The position numbers and the translations under genes were made by a program. From an uncultured Cohaesibacter sp. (lineage in GTDB: Bacteria > Pseudomonadota > Alphaproteobacteria > Rhizobiales > Cohaesibacteraceae): a stretch of DNA of 64,000 nucleotides. The stretch spans positions 3,240,501 to 3,304,500 of the forward strand of contig NZ_OY762934.1 of the NCBI RefSeq assembly GCF_963667045.1. The letters run 5' to 3'. Shown here piece by piece: positions 8,526-18,607 of the stretch; the first letter of the stretch is position 1; each line of letters begins with the position of its first letter. A model generated the notes under the pieces. That model searched no databases and was not told the DNA's origin. It worked only from the letters and a program-made list of their open reading frames with translations.

Positions 8526-10139
8526 TTAGTGGCGGAAGTGGCGCATGCCGGTCATGACCATGGCAAGGCCTGCTTCGTCGGCCGCATCGATCACGTCCTG
8601 ATCGCGCATGGAGCCGCCCGGCTGGATCACTGCGGTTGCCCCTGCTTCGGCTGCGGCCAGAAGGCCGTCGGCAAACGGGAAGAAGGCATCGGAAGCGACA
8701 ACGCAGCCCTTGGTCAGCGGTTCGGAAAGACCGGCAGCCTCAGCGGCGTCTTCTGCCTTGCGGGCTGCGATGCGGGCGGAATCGACACGGCTCATCTGGC
8801 CTGCCCCGACGCCAACCGTTGCGCCGTCCTTGACATAGACGATGGCGTTGGACTTGACATGCTTGCAGACGCGGAAGGCAAACTTGAGGTCGGCCATTTC
8901 CTGCTCGGTTGGCTGGCGCCTGGTGGCAACCTTGAGATCAAGGTCATCGACATTGCCATTGTCACGGTCCTGAACCAGCAGGCCGCCGGAAACAGACTTG
9001 ACGGTGACACCTTCCTCGCGCGGGTTGGCAAGGCCGCCGGTGAGCAGCAGGCGCAGGTTCTTCTTCTTGGCAACCAGATCCTTGGCGCCTTCGGTGGCGT
9101 CCGGAGCGATGATCACTTCGGTGAAGATCTTGGTGATTTCCTCCGCGGCTTCCTCATCAAGGGTGCCGTTCAGCGCAACGATGCCGCCAAAAGCGGAAAC
9201 CGGGTCGCAGGCCAGAGCTTTCTCATAGGCTTCCTTGAGGGAAGCGCCGATGGCCACGCCGCACGGATTGGCATGCTTGATGATGGCGACAGCCGGGGAA
9301 ATGGCGGGATCGAACTCGCACACCAGCTCGAAGGCGGCGTCGGTATCGTTGATGTTGTTGTAAGACAGCTGCTTGCCCTGCACCTGGGTTGCGGTGGCAA
9401 CGCCGGGGCGGGAAGAGGCGGTCTTGTAGAATCCGGCTTTCTGGTGCGGGTTTTCGCCATAGCGCATCACTTCGGCGAGCTCGCCACCAAAGGCGCGGAA
9501 GGTCGGGGATTCGATTGCCAGTTCCTTGGCGAACCAGCCAGAAATGGCTGCGTCATAGGCGGCGGTGCGGGCATAGGCCTTGGCGGCAAATTTCTTGCGG
9601 GCGTCATAGGTGATGCCGCCCTTCTCGTCGATCAGCGCGAGGATCTCGGCATAGTCGGCCGGGTCGACCAGTGTGGTGACGAAGGCGTGGTTCTTGGCCG
9701 CAGCACGGATCATGGCCGGGCCGCCGATGTCGATATTCTCGACTGTGGTGGCATAGTCTGCGCCCTTGAGGATGGTTTCCTCGAACGGATAGAGGTTGAC
9801 CACCAGCAGGTCGATTTCCGGAATACCATGTTCCTTCATCGCCGCGCTGTGGGCCTCGACGGAGCGGGCACCGAGCAGGCCACCATGAACGCGGGGGTGC
9901 AGGGTCTTGACGCGGCCATCCATGATTTCCGGGAATTCGGTCACTTCGGAAATATCCTTGACCGCAATGCCTGCTTCGGCAATGGCCTTGCAGGTGCCGC
10001 CGGTGGAGACGAGCTCGACACCCTTTTCGGCGAGGGCCCTGGCAAAATCGACAATGCCGGTTTTATCGGAAACGGAGATGAGAGCGCGCTTGACGGAAAC
10101 AACTTCCGGCGCGGTAACGGAAAGTGGAGCTACGGACAT
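8526..10139 (-). CDS. purH: Bifunctional AICAR formyltransferase / IMP cyclohydrolase
   Basis: 537 residues, the normal length. It carries out the last two steps of purine synthesis: formylation of AICAR and closure to IMP. The N-terminal MGS-like cyclohydrolase domain begins at [20 protein letters not shown] and includes STGGT. The C-terminal transformylase domain includes the catalytic [19 protein letters not shown] and [10 protein letters not shown] near the end. AGGATGACCG precedes the ATG. It lies downstream of rsmB and the heparinase gene on the same strand, with its own terminator at 8379-8408. This rsmB-heparinase-purH order is, to my knowledge, common in Rhizobiales. Confidence 0.97.
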   Translation of the reverse strand: MSVAPLSVTAPEVVSVKRALISVSDKTGIVDFARALAEKGVELVSTGGTCKAIAEAGIAVKDISEVTEFPEIMDGRVKTLHPRVHGGLLGARSVEAHSAAMKEHGIPEIDLLVVNLYPFEETILKGADYATTVENIDIGGPAMIRAAAKNHAFVTTLVDPADYAEILALIDEKGGITYDARKKFAAKAYARTAAYDAAISGWFAKELAIESPTFRAFGGELAEVMRYGENPHQKAGFYKTASSRPGVATATQVQGKQLSYNNINDTDAAFELVCEFDPAISPAVAIIKHANPCGVAIGASLKEAYEKALACDPVSAFGGIVALNGTLDEEAAEEITKIFTEVIIAPDATEGAKDLVAKKKNLRLLLTGGLANPREEGVTVKSVSGGLLVQDRDNGNVDDLDLKVATRRQPTEQEMADLKFAFRVCKHVKSNAIVYVKDGATVGVGAGQMSRVDSARIAARKAEDAAEAAGLSEPLTKGCVVASDAFFPFADGLLAAAEAGATAVIQPGGSMRDQDVIDAADEAGLAMVMTGMRHFRH

Positions 10140-10300
10140 CGGTCATCCTGCTGCGTTTGATAGGGGAAAAATTTCGCCTCTCCGATAGCACGAATTGGCG
10201 GAGAGGGAAACAACCCATTTAGCACAAATCGGCATCAATGTGTTGCTGTTTCGGCATCATTGGTGCGGGGCCGTTCCGATCACCGGATCCGTGTCGGGGG

Positions 10301-12142
10301 TTAGCGGGTCGCCCTGGTAACCCGTTCGAAGAACCAGTTGACGGTCGGCACATGGCTGGCGTGGCCATAGATGACCAGCTGGCTGGTCTTGCGGATGCCA
10401 TGAATGTCGGAAAGATAGACGCTTTCCTCTATGTAAGGGTCCACTTCCTGGGAAATGAACTTCCAGATCTCGCCATTGTTGAGACCCAGATAGACGCAAT
10501 CCCGGTCTTCGGAGAATTCCAGCTCGACGGACGGATGCAGGTGGAAGCGGATGGCAAAGCTGTCCTTGGCGCGAGTGATGCCCTTGCCGATGGCTTCCAT
10601 CTCGTCCCGCCCGTCAAGGCGGCGGCCGTCGATGGCCAGCCAGATCTGGCGGTTGTGGCGGATACCGAACTCGGGGCCATAGGCGTCATGGCTGGCGCAG
10701 ATGGTTTCCTGTCCGCGGTCCAGAAAGCGCTCATAGCGGGTTCTGGTTTCTGGACAGATCAGCGGGCGACCTTCCAGATCGAAGCGCTTGGGCGCGATCT
10801 TGCAGGTGGAATGATCCTGAATGACCAGCGTCGAATGGGCCGCCGTGCTGCGGGCAAGCTCGCGCCAGCCTTCATGCTGGGGGGCGGGGGTGCCGCAGTT
10901 GACCACCATCGGTGCGGTTCCGGAGCTCATTTCGAATGACAGGGTTCCGGCGTGGGCGGTGGCCGACTGTTCCGGTGGCGGGGTGTCGCCGGTGTCCATG
11001 ATCAGCACCGACTGGCCCGCTTCCATGCGCTGGTAGCCCGAGAAGGAAGCATCGCAGACCGGCGCGCCGCGGGTGTCGTCATAGGCCAGGATGGTGGCAA
11101 GGGAATCGGCTGGCGTTGCACCGGCGCCGTTGAAATGGGCGAAGCTGCCATTGGGGTGGCGGAAGAAACGCAGCATCGGCATCATGCGCTCAATGGCCAG
11201 ATTCATCCCTTCCGGCGGTACCATGTCGCGGGACAGGAAGGTCTGGCGCAGAGGCAGCAGCTCCAGCAGGATGGAAATGATGGCCAGCGGATTGCGCGAG
11301 ACATGGCCACCGTCGGGCAGGATCTGGTCACTGAGTTCCTTGACCAGCCGCCGCGACACCGAGCGGGCAAGCCGCTCCCTGCCGGCAAAGCAGAGCCATC
11401 CGGCCAGTTCGGCGATGACCAGTTGCAGCCGGTCCATGTTGTCGGGCATGCCGGAATAGGAGGCACGCAGGAAGCGCACCTGCAGATAGAGCGCCCGCAG
11501 GAAGGCCCGGTAGAAGTCGTGATCGGCATCCTGAAGGATCAGCGGCGAATTGTTGAGCCAGGCAAGAACGCGGCTTGAGACAACCGGTATGGACCAGGCT
11601 TCCTGATCCAGTTTGCCGGAATTCCTGATCCAGTCTTCCACCAGGGTGCGGGCGTTGGATCTGGTCATCGAGGTGTTGGAGGCGCGCAAGTGGCGCAGCC
11701 AGCGAAAGCCGTGCAGCTCTCGGGCCCATTCTCGGCTCGGGGCCGGGTGGAGAAAAGGTGAGCGGGTGCCACAGTTTTCCACCTGACCGGCAAAGATGAA
11801 CAGGCCAGCGTAGATGTCTTCGGCAACAGTCGGGTCGGAGGTTCTCAGATCCTGCGGCGCGATCAGCAGACGATCGGGACAGCGCGGGACGTAGCGTGAG
11901 TTGCAGGCTGGCCGTCTCACAGGGAGGCGCTTGCACTGGCGTAGCAGGGCCGCCATGGAAATTCGCAGTTTTTGCCAGTTTTGAGACACGCAATCGTCGT
12001 CCGTCTTCTGCCAGTCTCCGACGTCTTGCCGTGCCGAGGACCCATATCTGTCTGGATTGACCCCGCGCCGCCATGCCACAAAGACAGGGCGGCTGCGCTT
12101 CATCCGCTTCAGGAAAAAATCGAGTGTGTTTGCATCCGGCAA
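10301..12142 (-). CDS. Heparinase II/III family protein
   Basis: The open frame allows up to 613 residues from a TTG at 12142. Other in-frame starts are ATG at 12103 and ATG at 11956 (551 residues, starting MAALLRQCKRLPVRR). No candidate has a good ribosome binding site. The 11956 start fits best the proteins I remember, in which the segment RLLIAPQDLRTSDP lies near residue 40. The C-terminal heparinase II/III-like beta-sandwich is evident: MVVNCGTPAP, ARSTAAHSTLVIQ, and HNRQIWLAIDGRRLDGRDE. Relatives are polysaccharide lyases or lyase-like; substrate unknown. It sits between rsmB and purH on the same strand. Confidence 0.85.
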   Translation of the reverse strand: MPDANTLDFFLKRMKRSRPVFVAWRRGVNPDRYGSSARQDVGDWQKTDDDCVSQNWQKLRISMAALLRQCKRLPVRRPACNSRYVPRCPDRLLIAPQDLRTSDPTVAEDIYAGLFIFAGQVENCGTRSPFLHPAPSREWARELHGFRWLRHLRASNTSMTRSNARTLVEDWIRNSGKLDQEAWSIPVVSSRVLAWLNNSPLILQDADHDFYRAFLRALYLQVRFLRASYSGMPDNMDRLQLVIAELAGWLCFAGRERLARSVSRRLVKELSDQILPDGGHVSRNPLAIISILLELLPLRQTFLSRDMVPPEGMNLAIERMMPMLRFFRHPNGSFAHFNGAGATPADSLATILAYDDTRGAPVCDASFSGYQRMEAGQSVLIMDTGDTPPPEQSATAHAGTLSFEMSSGTAPMVVNCGTPAPQHEGWRELARSTAAHSTLVIQDHSTCKIAPKRFDLEGRPLICPETRTRYERFLDRGQETICASHDAYGPEFGIRHNRQIWLAIDGRRLDGRDEMEAIGKGITRAKDSFAIRFHLHPSVELEFSEDRDCVYLGLNNGEIWKFISQEVDPYIEESVYLSDIHGIRKTSQLVIYGHASHVPTVNWFFERVTRATR

Positions 12143-12263
12143 TGGCGAATCATCGAATGGAAGCGCTTTCCGGTCATCGATTGGTTACAATTTTATCAAG
12201 CTATGGTTAACAAGGTCTATCCGAGACCCTCTGGCCATTGCTTTTTGCAAGAAAGGGTGGGGC

Positions 12264-13604
12264 TCAGGAGGGGGCGTAGTTGTGTAGCCGGATGGCAAAG
12301 AAGCCATCCATGCCACCAGCCTCCGGCCAGAAATCCGGCCGGGTTCTGAGACTGCCATCCGGTTCGATGAACGGGGCGAGTTGAGGCATTTCCTCGGCGG
12401 TCAGCGGGTCGATGCCGAAATCGGGATTGTTCATCAAGAAATCGGCGATGAGGCCCGGCCCCTCTTCGGGCTGAAGCGAGCAGGTGCAGAAGACCATGAC
12501 CCCGTCAGGAGCCAGCAGCTCTGCCACATGGTCGAGCATCTTTGCCTGCAACTTGGAAAAATGGGCGATGTCCTCGGGCGAGCGCTGATGGACCAGTTCG
12601 GGATGACGCCGCACGGTGCCGGTTGCCGAGCAGGGAGCGTCGAGCAGGATGAAGGGCCATTTCTCGTCAAAGGTCTTCTTGAGCACGTCGCCCTCGACCA
12701 GCTCGGCCTTGAGCCCGACCCGCTGCAGGTTTTCCTCGATGCGGGCAAGCCGCTTGGCGGAGATATCAAGGGCGGTCACATCGGCGCCACGGGCTGCCAG
12801 CTGCATGGTCTTGCCACCGGGGGCAGCGCAGAGGTCAAGCACCTTGCGGCCTGCGATATCACCGAACATCTGGACGGGCAGTGTTGCGGCTGCATCCTGC
12901 ACCCACCATGCGCCCTCGGCGTAGCCTTCCAGAAGGTCAACCCGCTCGTGGCTGGCCAGACGAAGGCTGCCGGTCGGCATCTTTTCGGCGCCCAGGCGTT
13001 CCGCCCAGGCATCAGCTGAGGCTGGATCCTTGAGACTGAGATCAAGGGGAATCAGTTGTCTGGCGTATTGTGCCATCATGGCGGTGGTTGCGTCAGTGCC
13101 GTAGGTGCTGGTCAGGGCCTTGTACATCCAGTCGGGCAGATTGGCTTTGGCCGGATCGATGGAGGCGAGCTCGTCGGGGCCCTCCTTGCTGACCCGCCGC
13201 AATACGGCGTTGGTCAGGCCCTTGAAGCCTGCATATTTGCGCCAGGTGCGATAGTGCGACACGGCACAGTCGACCACCGCGTGGGGCGGCGTGTTCAGGA
13301 ACAGAAGCTCGGCGGTACCGATGCGCAGGATATTGCGCAAGGGGCCGGACTTCTTGGGAATGCCGCGCTCCATGAAGCGGGCCAGCAGCGTGTCGATTTC
13401 GCCCAGATGCTGCAACACGGTGGTGGCAATCCGTTTGGCAAAGGCCCGATCATTGCCGGTCAGCTTGCGCAAGGGGCCTTCGGCCAGCTCATGGGCATAG
13501 GCATCGTCCAGCAAGGCCTTTTCGCTCAATACGGCGTGGATGAGGCGCAGGGCGCCTGCACGTGCGGCCATTCCGCTTTTGCCGGAGGATTCGGATTTTT
13601 CCAT
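12264..13604 (-). CDS. rsmB: RsmB/NOP-family 16S rRNA cytosine-C5 methyltransferase
   Basis: 446 residues. The N-terminal NusB-like RNA-binding domain (residues about 15-150; LIHAVLSEKALLDDAY, NAVLRRVSKEG) precedes a Rossmann methyltransferase domain. SAM motif I is LDLCAAPGGKTMQLA, motif IV with the PC dipeptide is DAPCSATGTVRRHPE, and motif VI with the nucleophilic cysteine is FCTCSLQPEEG. By family it makes m5C967 in 16S rRNA or a related site. TAAGG lies before the ATG at 13604. First gene of the rsmB-heparinase-purH run. Confidence 0.95.
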   Translation of the reverse strand: MEKSESSGKSGMAARAGALRLIHAVLSEKALLDDAYAHELAEGPLRKLTGNDRAFAKRIATTVLQHLGEIDTLLARFMERGIPKKSGPLRNILRIGTAELLFLNTPPHAVVDCAVSHYRTWRKYAGFKGLTNAVLRRVSKEGPDELASIDPAKANLPDWMYKALTSTYGTDATTAMMAQYARQLIPLDLSLKDPASADAWAERLGAEKMPTGSLRLASHERVDLLEGYAEGAWWVQDAAATLPVQMFGDIAGRKVLDLCAAPGGKTMQLAARGADVTALDISAKRLARIEENLQRVGLKAELVEGDVLKKTFDEKWPFILLDAPCSATGTVRRHPELVHQRSPEDIAHFSKLQAKMLDHVAELLAPDGVMVFCTCSLQPEEGPGLIADFLMNNPDFGIDPLTAEEMPQLAPFIEPDGSLRTRPDFWPEAGGMDGFFAIRLHNYAPS

Positions 13605-13687
13605 TTTTCGAGGCCTTACGGTGCATCTGGAAGCTTTGGGCCGTATGTCACGGCTCGGCAGAAGGGCTGCCTGACGATGAAGCAGCG

Positions 13688-13714
13688 CCCACGCAAAGGA
13701 TTGCCTTGCGTGGG
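13688..13714. other. Stem-loop between xthA and rsmB
   Basis: CCCACGCAA and TTGCGTGGG form a perfect 9-bp stem with a 9-base loop, about 100 bp past the xthA stop and 84 bp before the rsmB start. No T-run follows on either strand, so it is not a standard terminator. It may be an mRNA end-protection or processing element. Confidence 0.5.
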
Positions 13715-13810
13715 TGGCTATACATCATATCACCGGAACGGATGCAAGGAAAAGGTTGGCAAACCGGTCCGATGGGCGCTTTGAGCCCCTTGGGAAGCCC
13801 CAAGAGAGCA

Positions 13811-14626
13811 TCAGCCTTGCGGCAGGAGATCGAGTTTGGCGATCACCGGCGCGTGGTCTGACGGCTTCTCCCAGCCTCGGGCGTCTCGGAAGACCTCGAT
13901 GGCGCTGACCTTGTCGGCTGCGGCATCGGTTGCCCAGATATGATCCAGACGGCGGCCCTTGTCGGCGGCCGACCAATCGCGGGAGCGGTAGCTCCACCAG
14001 CTGTAGAGCTGATGGTCGACGGGAATGTGATTGCGCACCACGTCCTGCCAGGGACCGGCAGCCTGCACTGCGTTGAGGGCTTCGACCTCGACCGGGGTGT
14101 GGCTGACGACCTTCAGGAGCTGCTTGTGGTTCCAGACATCATTCTCGTGTGGTGCGATGTTGAGGTCGCCGACCAGAATGGAAGCGTTTGACGTCTCGCC
14201 GCCGTTCAGCCAACCTTTCATTTCCTCAAGGAAGTCGAGCTTGTGCTGGAACTTGTCGTTGAGGGCCGGATCCGGGATGTCGCCACCCGCCGGGACATAG
14301 AAATTGTGAATGCGCAGCGGGCCCTGATCGGTGTCGATGGTGACTTCCACATGGCGCGCGTCACCTTTGTCGCAGAACCCGTGCATGTCGATACCGGCAA
14401 AGGGGATGCGCGAGAGGATGGCCACGCCATGATAGCCCTTCTGTCCGTTGATGGCGAAGTGCTTGTATCCCAGCTTTTTCAGGGCAGCCGTCGGGAACTG
14501 GTCATTGTGGACCTTGGTTTCCTGCAGGCAGAGGATATCTGGTGCCCGATCGGCATTGAATTGCGCGACATGATGCAGTCTGGGGCGGATGGAATTGATG
14601 TTCCAGGTGGCAAGGGTGATGGTCAC
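13811..14626 (-). CDS. xthA: Exodeoxyribonuclease III
   Basis: 271 residues of the endonuclease/exonuclease/phosphatase fold, acting as an apurinic-site endonuclease in base-excision repair. Starts with GTG at 14626; the resulting MTITLATWNINSIRPRL is the expected family N-terminus. Catalytic features seen: ATWNINSIR (Asn), CLQETKVHND (Glu metal ligand), YYSWWSYRSRDWSA-like region as WSYRSRDWS, VGDLNIAP (Asp/Asn), and the terminal SDHAPVIAKL (Asp-His pair). Minus strand, downstream of lolA but separated from it by a terminator. Confidence 0.95.
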   Translation of the reverse strand: MTITLATWNINSIRPRLHHVAQFNADRAPDILCLQETKVHNDQFPTAALKKLGYKHFAINGQKGYHGVAILSRIPFAGIDMHGFCDKGDARHVEVTIDTDQGPLRIHNFYVPAGGDIPDPALNDKFQHKLDFLEEMKGWLNGGETSNASILVGDLNIAPHENDVWNHKQLLKVVSHTPVEVEALNAVQAAGPWQDVVRNHIPVDHQLYSWWSYRSRDWSAADKGRRLDHIWATDAAADKVSAIEVFRDARGWEKPSDHAPVIAKLDLLPQG

Positions 14627-14720
14627 GAGCGGCGCCTTGTTGATGGAAGGATGCGGATTCGAGAATCGATCCTATGATGGGGAATCGACATTCACTTCAT
14701 ATATAGCAGGCGTTCGGCAC

Positions 14721-14754
14721 AAAAAAAGCACCGCAAGGCATTTCGCAGTGCTTT
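14721..14754 (-). terminator. Rho-independent terminator of lolA
   Basis: AAAGCACTGCGAA pairs imperfectly with the facing arm ending GCGGTGCTTTTTTT (minus-strand reading), giving a stem plus a seven-T run. It lies 38 bp past the lolA stop. Confidence 0.85.
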
Positions 14755-14791
14755 GATCTCTTCTGGTCGTCCAGAGGCGTGAAAAAGCGGA

Positions 14792-15493
14792 TCACTTCTG
14801 GCTGGGCGACAGGTCATACTTGATCTTGAAGACCGATGGCTTGATGGGTTTGCCCACCTCGACGTTGAAGACGGTGACCGTGGTGTCGTTGCCATTGGCA
14901 TCACGGATGGTCCACTGGCGCAACAGGGAGTCTTCCCGGTCGAAGATCAGCGTCAGGATGCCATCGCCGAACAGGCTTTCCTGCTCCACGACCACCGAGA
15001 CGATGTCATCGGCGATGCTGGCCTGACGGACGCGCGGGTCGTGGGCCAGATCGAGCTTTTCTGACAGCAGAACGCGCAGCGGTGTCTTGCTCAGCGGATA
15101 GATATCCTGTGTCTTGAGCTTGCGGTCCTCGATGGACAGGGTCTGGCCATCGGAAATGATGTCGGTGTAGGACGGCTTGGAATAGTAGAAGCGGATCTTG
15201 CCGGGGCGCTGGATGAAGAAATAGCCTTGCAGCGTGTCTCCGTTCGGTGCCGTCTGGATGAACTCACCATTCATGGTGGGAGTGGTGTTGAAAGCCTTGG
15301 AGATTTTCTCCAGCGCTGCCGTGGAATCGTCGGTCATGTCGGCGCGGGCGGTGTTGGCAAGGCAGAGGCTGAACAGTACCAGAAGGCTGGCAAACAGCAG
15401 CGCGACCGGTTGGAACAGGCCCGCTGATGCGGTCTTGGTGGGCGCAGGCTTGTTGAGGGTCAGGCTGTTTGACTGTCGGTAATCCATGATCAT
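14792..15493 (-). CDS. lolA: Outer-membrane lipoprotein carrier protein LolA
   Basis: 233 residues from the ATG at 15493 (GAAGGC upstream); an ATG two codons later is equally possible, and the further upstream start at 15583 adds an unlikely 30 residues. An N-terminal hydrophobic stretch (PVALLFASLLVLFSLCLA) is followed by a signal cleavage region (TARA). The mature LolA-like fold shows MNGEFIQTAPNGDTLQGYFF, RPGKIRFYYSKP, ISDGQTLSIEDRKLKTQDIY and FKIKYDLSPSQ. The signal region is unusually long, with about 25 charged/polar residues before the hydrophobic core. It moves lipoproteins from LolCDE across the periplasm. It lies downstream of ftsK on the same strand. Confidence 0.9.
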   Translation of the reverse strand: MIMDYRQSNSLTLNKPAPTKTASAGLFQPVALLFASLLVLFSLCLANTARADMTDDSTAALEKISKAFNTTPTMNGEFIQTAPNGDTLQGYFFIQRPGKIRFYYSKPSYTDIISDGQTLSIEDRKLKTQDIYPLSKTPLRVLLSEKLDLAHDPRVRQASIADDIVSVVVEQESLFGDGILTLIFDREDSLLRQWTIRDANGNDTTVTVFNVEVGKPIKPSVFKIKYDLSPSQK

Positions 15494-15679
15494 GCCTTCG
15501 TTTTCTCGCTTCCCTTGCGTCGCGCAGTGGGGCCTTGCGACGCTCATCTCAATAATCCGGTTCTGGTTGTATCCTGATAGCAAGGCAATGCGGCAGAATC
15601 ACGAAACAATTCTGGTCATTCCTTGATTGTTGCCAAACCTGCCTGCTTCCGGCTCACCCATGCCAGGTCTTGTCCGGCC

Positions 15680-18499
15680 CTACATCGGGGATCCTTCTTC
15701 CGGCACCAGAACCTCGCGCTTGCCGGCATGGTTGGCCGGGCTGATCACACCATCCTTCTCCATCTGCTCGATCAGGGTGGCTGCCCGGTTGTAGCCAATG
15801 GACAGGCGGCGCTGGATGTAGCTGGTCGAAGCCTTGCGGTCGCGGATGACGATGTCGACGGCCTTGTCATAGAGGGTTTCGGCATCGCTGGCGCTGCCGC
15901 CGCCTGCACCACCGCCGCCGCCATAGCTGTCAGGCCCTTCGCTATCGGTATCTTCGGTCACCGCTTCCAGATAATCCGGTGTGCCTTGCAGCTTGAGGTG
16001 GGCGACGATTTCCTCGACCTCCTCGTCGGCAACAAAGGCACCGTGGACGCGCTGGATGCGGCCGCCACCGGCCATGTAGAGCATGTCGCCCATGCCCAGC
16101 AACTGCTCGGCACCCATTTCGCCCAGAATGGTGCGGCTGTCGATCTTGGAGGTGACCTGGAAGGACATGCGGGTCGGGAAGTTGGCCTTGATGGTACCGG
16201 TGATGACGTCGACCGATGGACGCTGGGTTGCCATGATGAGGTGAATGCCGGCGGCACGGGCCATCTGGGCGAGGCGCTGGATGGCGCCCTCGATGTCCTT
16301 GCCGGCGACCATCATCAGGTCGGCCATTTCGTCGACGACGATGACGATATATGGCATCGGCTCCAGATCCAGCGTCTCCTGTTCGTAAATCGGATCGCCG
16401 GTTTCCGGATCAAAGCCGGTCTGGATGGTGCGGGTGACTTCCTCGCCCTTGATCATCGAATCGCGGACGCGCTTGTTGAAGCCGTCGATGTTGCGCACGC
16501 CCATCTTGGACATGCTCTTGTAGCGCTGTTCCATTTCGCGCACCGCCCATTTGAGGGCGACAACGGCCTTCGACGGATCGGTCACGACCGGGGTCAGCAG
16601 ATGCGGGATGCCGTCATAGATGGAAAGCTCGAGCATCTTGGGGTCGATCATGATCAGGCGGCATTCATCCGGACGATGCCGATAGAGCAGCGACAGGATG
16701 GTGGTGTTGATCGAAACGGACTTGCCCGAGCCGGTGGTACCGGCGACGAGCACATGGGGCATGCGGGCCAGATCGACGACGACCGGATCGCCCGCGATAT
16801 TCTTGCCCAGGCAGATGGGCAGCTTGGCCTTGGATTTCTCAAAATCCTTCGACGCCAGCATTTCGCGCAGATAGACGGTCTCGCGTCGCGCATTGGGCAG
16901 CTCGATGCCGATGGCGTTGCGGCCCGGCACCACGGCGACGCGGGCGGAAATGGCACTCATGGAGCGGGCGATGTCGTCGGCGAGGCCGATGACGCGCGAA
17001 GACTTGATTCCCGGTGCCGGTTCCAGCTCATAAAGGGTGACGACAGGGCCGGGGCGTACCTTGATGATTTCGCCGCGGATGCCGAAGTCGGACAGAACGC
17101 CCTCCAGAAGGCGGGCATTGTGCTCGAGCTGGTCGGCGGTCAGACCTGCGTTCGGGCCGAGGCTTTCCGGTTCGGAGAGAATCTCGAGGGACGGGAACTG
17201 ATATTCATCCTTGCGGGTGAACAGGTTGCCCTGACCGGCGCGGACCATGCGTTTGCCCTTGCCACGGCCAGCGGCGCCTGCCGGACGGGCCTTGGCGTCT
17301 TCATTGGTTGCGGCTCGGTTACCAGACTGGCTGGATGGCCGGTCAATCTCTGGCGGAGCGATGCCGACCGGAACCGACTGCGGTGTGCCATCGTCATCCC
17401 AGTCGTCATCATCGTCATAGCCGTCATCATGGCCTTGCTGCGAAGGCGGGGCAAAATCCTGCGGTCCATTGTAGCCCATGTCGAGGGCAGGGCCGGGTCT
17501 TTGTGGCGGATAGCCGGTCGCGGCTGAACGATCCAGGCGCGGCTCCATGCGATCGCTCAGATCATTGAGGCCGTCGTCTTCATCGGCCAGAAGACGGGCA
17601 AAGAAGGATGGCTTTTTGGCCTTTTCCTGTTGCTTGATGCTGCGTTCATGCGCCTTTCGGGCCTTGCTGGCCTGACGTGACAGACGCCAGTGGCTGAGGG
17701 CCCCGAGGGGCACGGACAGCAGGGAGCCACGCTTGCGACCAGAGCCCTTGGTCCGGTCGAGGGTGCCATCATTGTCGTGATCATAGTCGAAGGCGTCTTC
17801 TTCGTCGTCTTCTTCCCACTCTTCCTCCTCATACTCGGGTTCGGCATAGCCACGGGCCTCATCCTCGGCGGGACGGGCAGGCTTGCGGCGGAAGGAGAGG
17901 TCACGGAAGCCAAGATCGACGGATGCCAGCAGGATCACGAAGCCGAACAGGCCTGTGCCCGCACCAACGATGATGGCGCCCAGCCCTTGCATGAAGTTGG
18001 CGTCGAAGCGATTGATGACGGACAGGAATGCGTCGCCCACCATGCCGCCGAGACTGAGCGGCAGCGGCCAGCTGGACGGCGCGGGAATGCTGGAGCAAGC
18101 GATAGCCAGCATGCACAGACCGGCAAACCAGGCCATCAGCCGGTTGCGACTGGCGCGGGCCGGGCGCATCAGGACCAGTCGCCAGAACCAGACGGCTGGC
18201 GGAATGATCAGAAAGGCCGATGCCAGACCGAGGGCCTGAAAGCTCAGATCGGAAATGATCGCACCGGCCAGCCCGAACGCATTGCGCGGGCTGACCTCGG
18301 TTGCGTTGGACAGGCTCGGGTCGGCGACATGCCATGTGACCAGACTTGTCGCCACGACACCACAAAGCAGAAGTCCGAGCAACCCAAGGCCCGCATAGGC
18401 ATTGCGCCGCAAGGCATGCTTCAAGGCTCCATCACGATCTCGTCTTCCCATGGTTCCGCCTTTATAGGGTGCGGTTCGATACTCGTCGAATGTGGTCAT
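15680..18499 (-). CDS. ftsK: DNA translocase FtsK
   Basis: 939 residues. Four N-terminal membrane segments (residues about 30-190) anchor it at the septum. A long linker is exceptionally acidic: [20 protein letters not shown] near residue 230 and [14 protein letters not shown] near 360. The motor follows, with Walker [16 protein letters not shown] near 600 and Walker [16 protein letters not shown]. The C-terminal gamma winged helix that reads KOPS sites is present ([20 protein letters not shown]). Function by family: chromosome dimer resolution and terminus segregation at division, with XerC/XerD; xerC is also in this window. Flanked by the DapC-like aminotransferase and lolA, all minus strand. 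Confidence 0.96.
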   Translation of the reverse strand: MTTFDEYRTAPYKGGTMGRRDRDGALKHALRRNAYAGLGLLGLLLCGVVATSLVTWHVADPSLSNATEVSPRNAFGLAGAIISDLSFQALGLASAFLIIPPAVWFWRLVLMRPARASRNRLMAWFAGLCMLAIACSSIPAPSSWPLPLSLGGMVGDAFLSVINRFDANFMQGLGAIIVGAGTGLFGFVILLASVDLGFRDLSFRRKPARPAEDEARGYAEPEYEEEEWEEDDEEDAFDYDHDNDGTLDRTKGSGRKRGSLLSVPLGALSHWRLSRQASKARKAHERSIKQQEKAKKPSFFARLLADEDDGLNDLSDRMEPRLDRSAATGYPPQRPGPALDMGYNGPQDFAPPSQQGHDDGYDDDDDWDDDGTPQSVPVGIAPPEIDRPSSQSGNRAATNEDAKARPAGAAGRGKGKRMVRAGQGNLFTRKDEYQFPSLEILSEPESLGPNAGLTADQLEHNARLLEGVLSDFGIRGEIIKVRPGPVVTLYELEPAPGIKSSRVIGLADDIARSMSAISARVAVVPGRNAIGIELPNARRETVYLREMLASKDFEKSKAKLPICLGKNIAGDPVVVDLARMPHVLVAGTTGSGKSVSINTTILSLLYRHRPDECRLIMIDPKMLELSIYDGIPHLLTPVVTDPSKAVVALKWAVREMEQRYKSMSKMGVRNIDGFNKRVRDSMIKGEEVTRTIQTGFDPETGDPIYEQETLDLEPMPYIVIVVDEMADLMMVAGKDIEGAIQRLAQMARAAGIHLIMATQRPSVDVITGTIKANFPTRMSFQVTSKIDSRTILGEMGAEQLLGMGDMLYMAGGGRIQRVHGAFVADEEVEEIVAHLKLQGTPDYLEAVTEDTDSEGPDSYGGGGGAGGGSASDAETLYDKAVDIVIRDRKASTSYIQRRLSIGYNRAATLIEQMEKDGVISPANHAGKREVLVPEEGSPM

Positions 18500-18607
18500 G
18501 ATCTGCTCGGGTCCAGTTTCATCTGCCGCATTTCAACCTTTGTACTGTTTTTCAATCACCCTTTAAGGACGCGCTCCGATCTGATGTTGCGGTGTCTTGC
18601 CAGCGGG

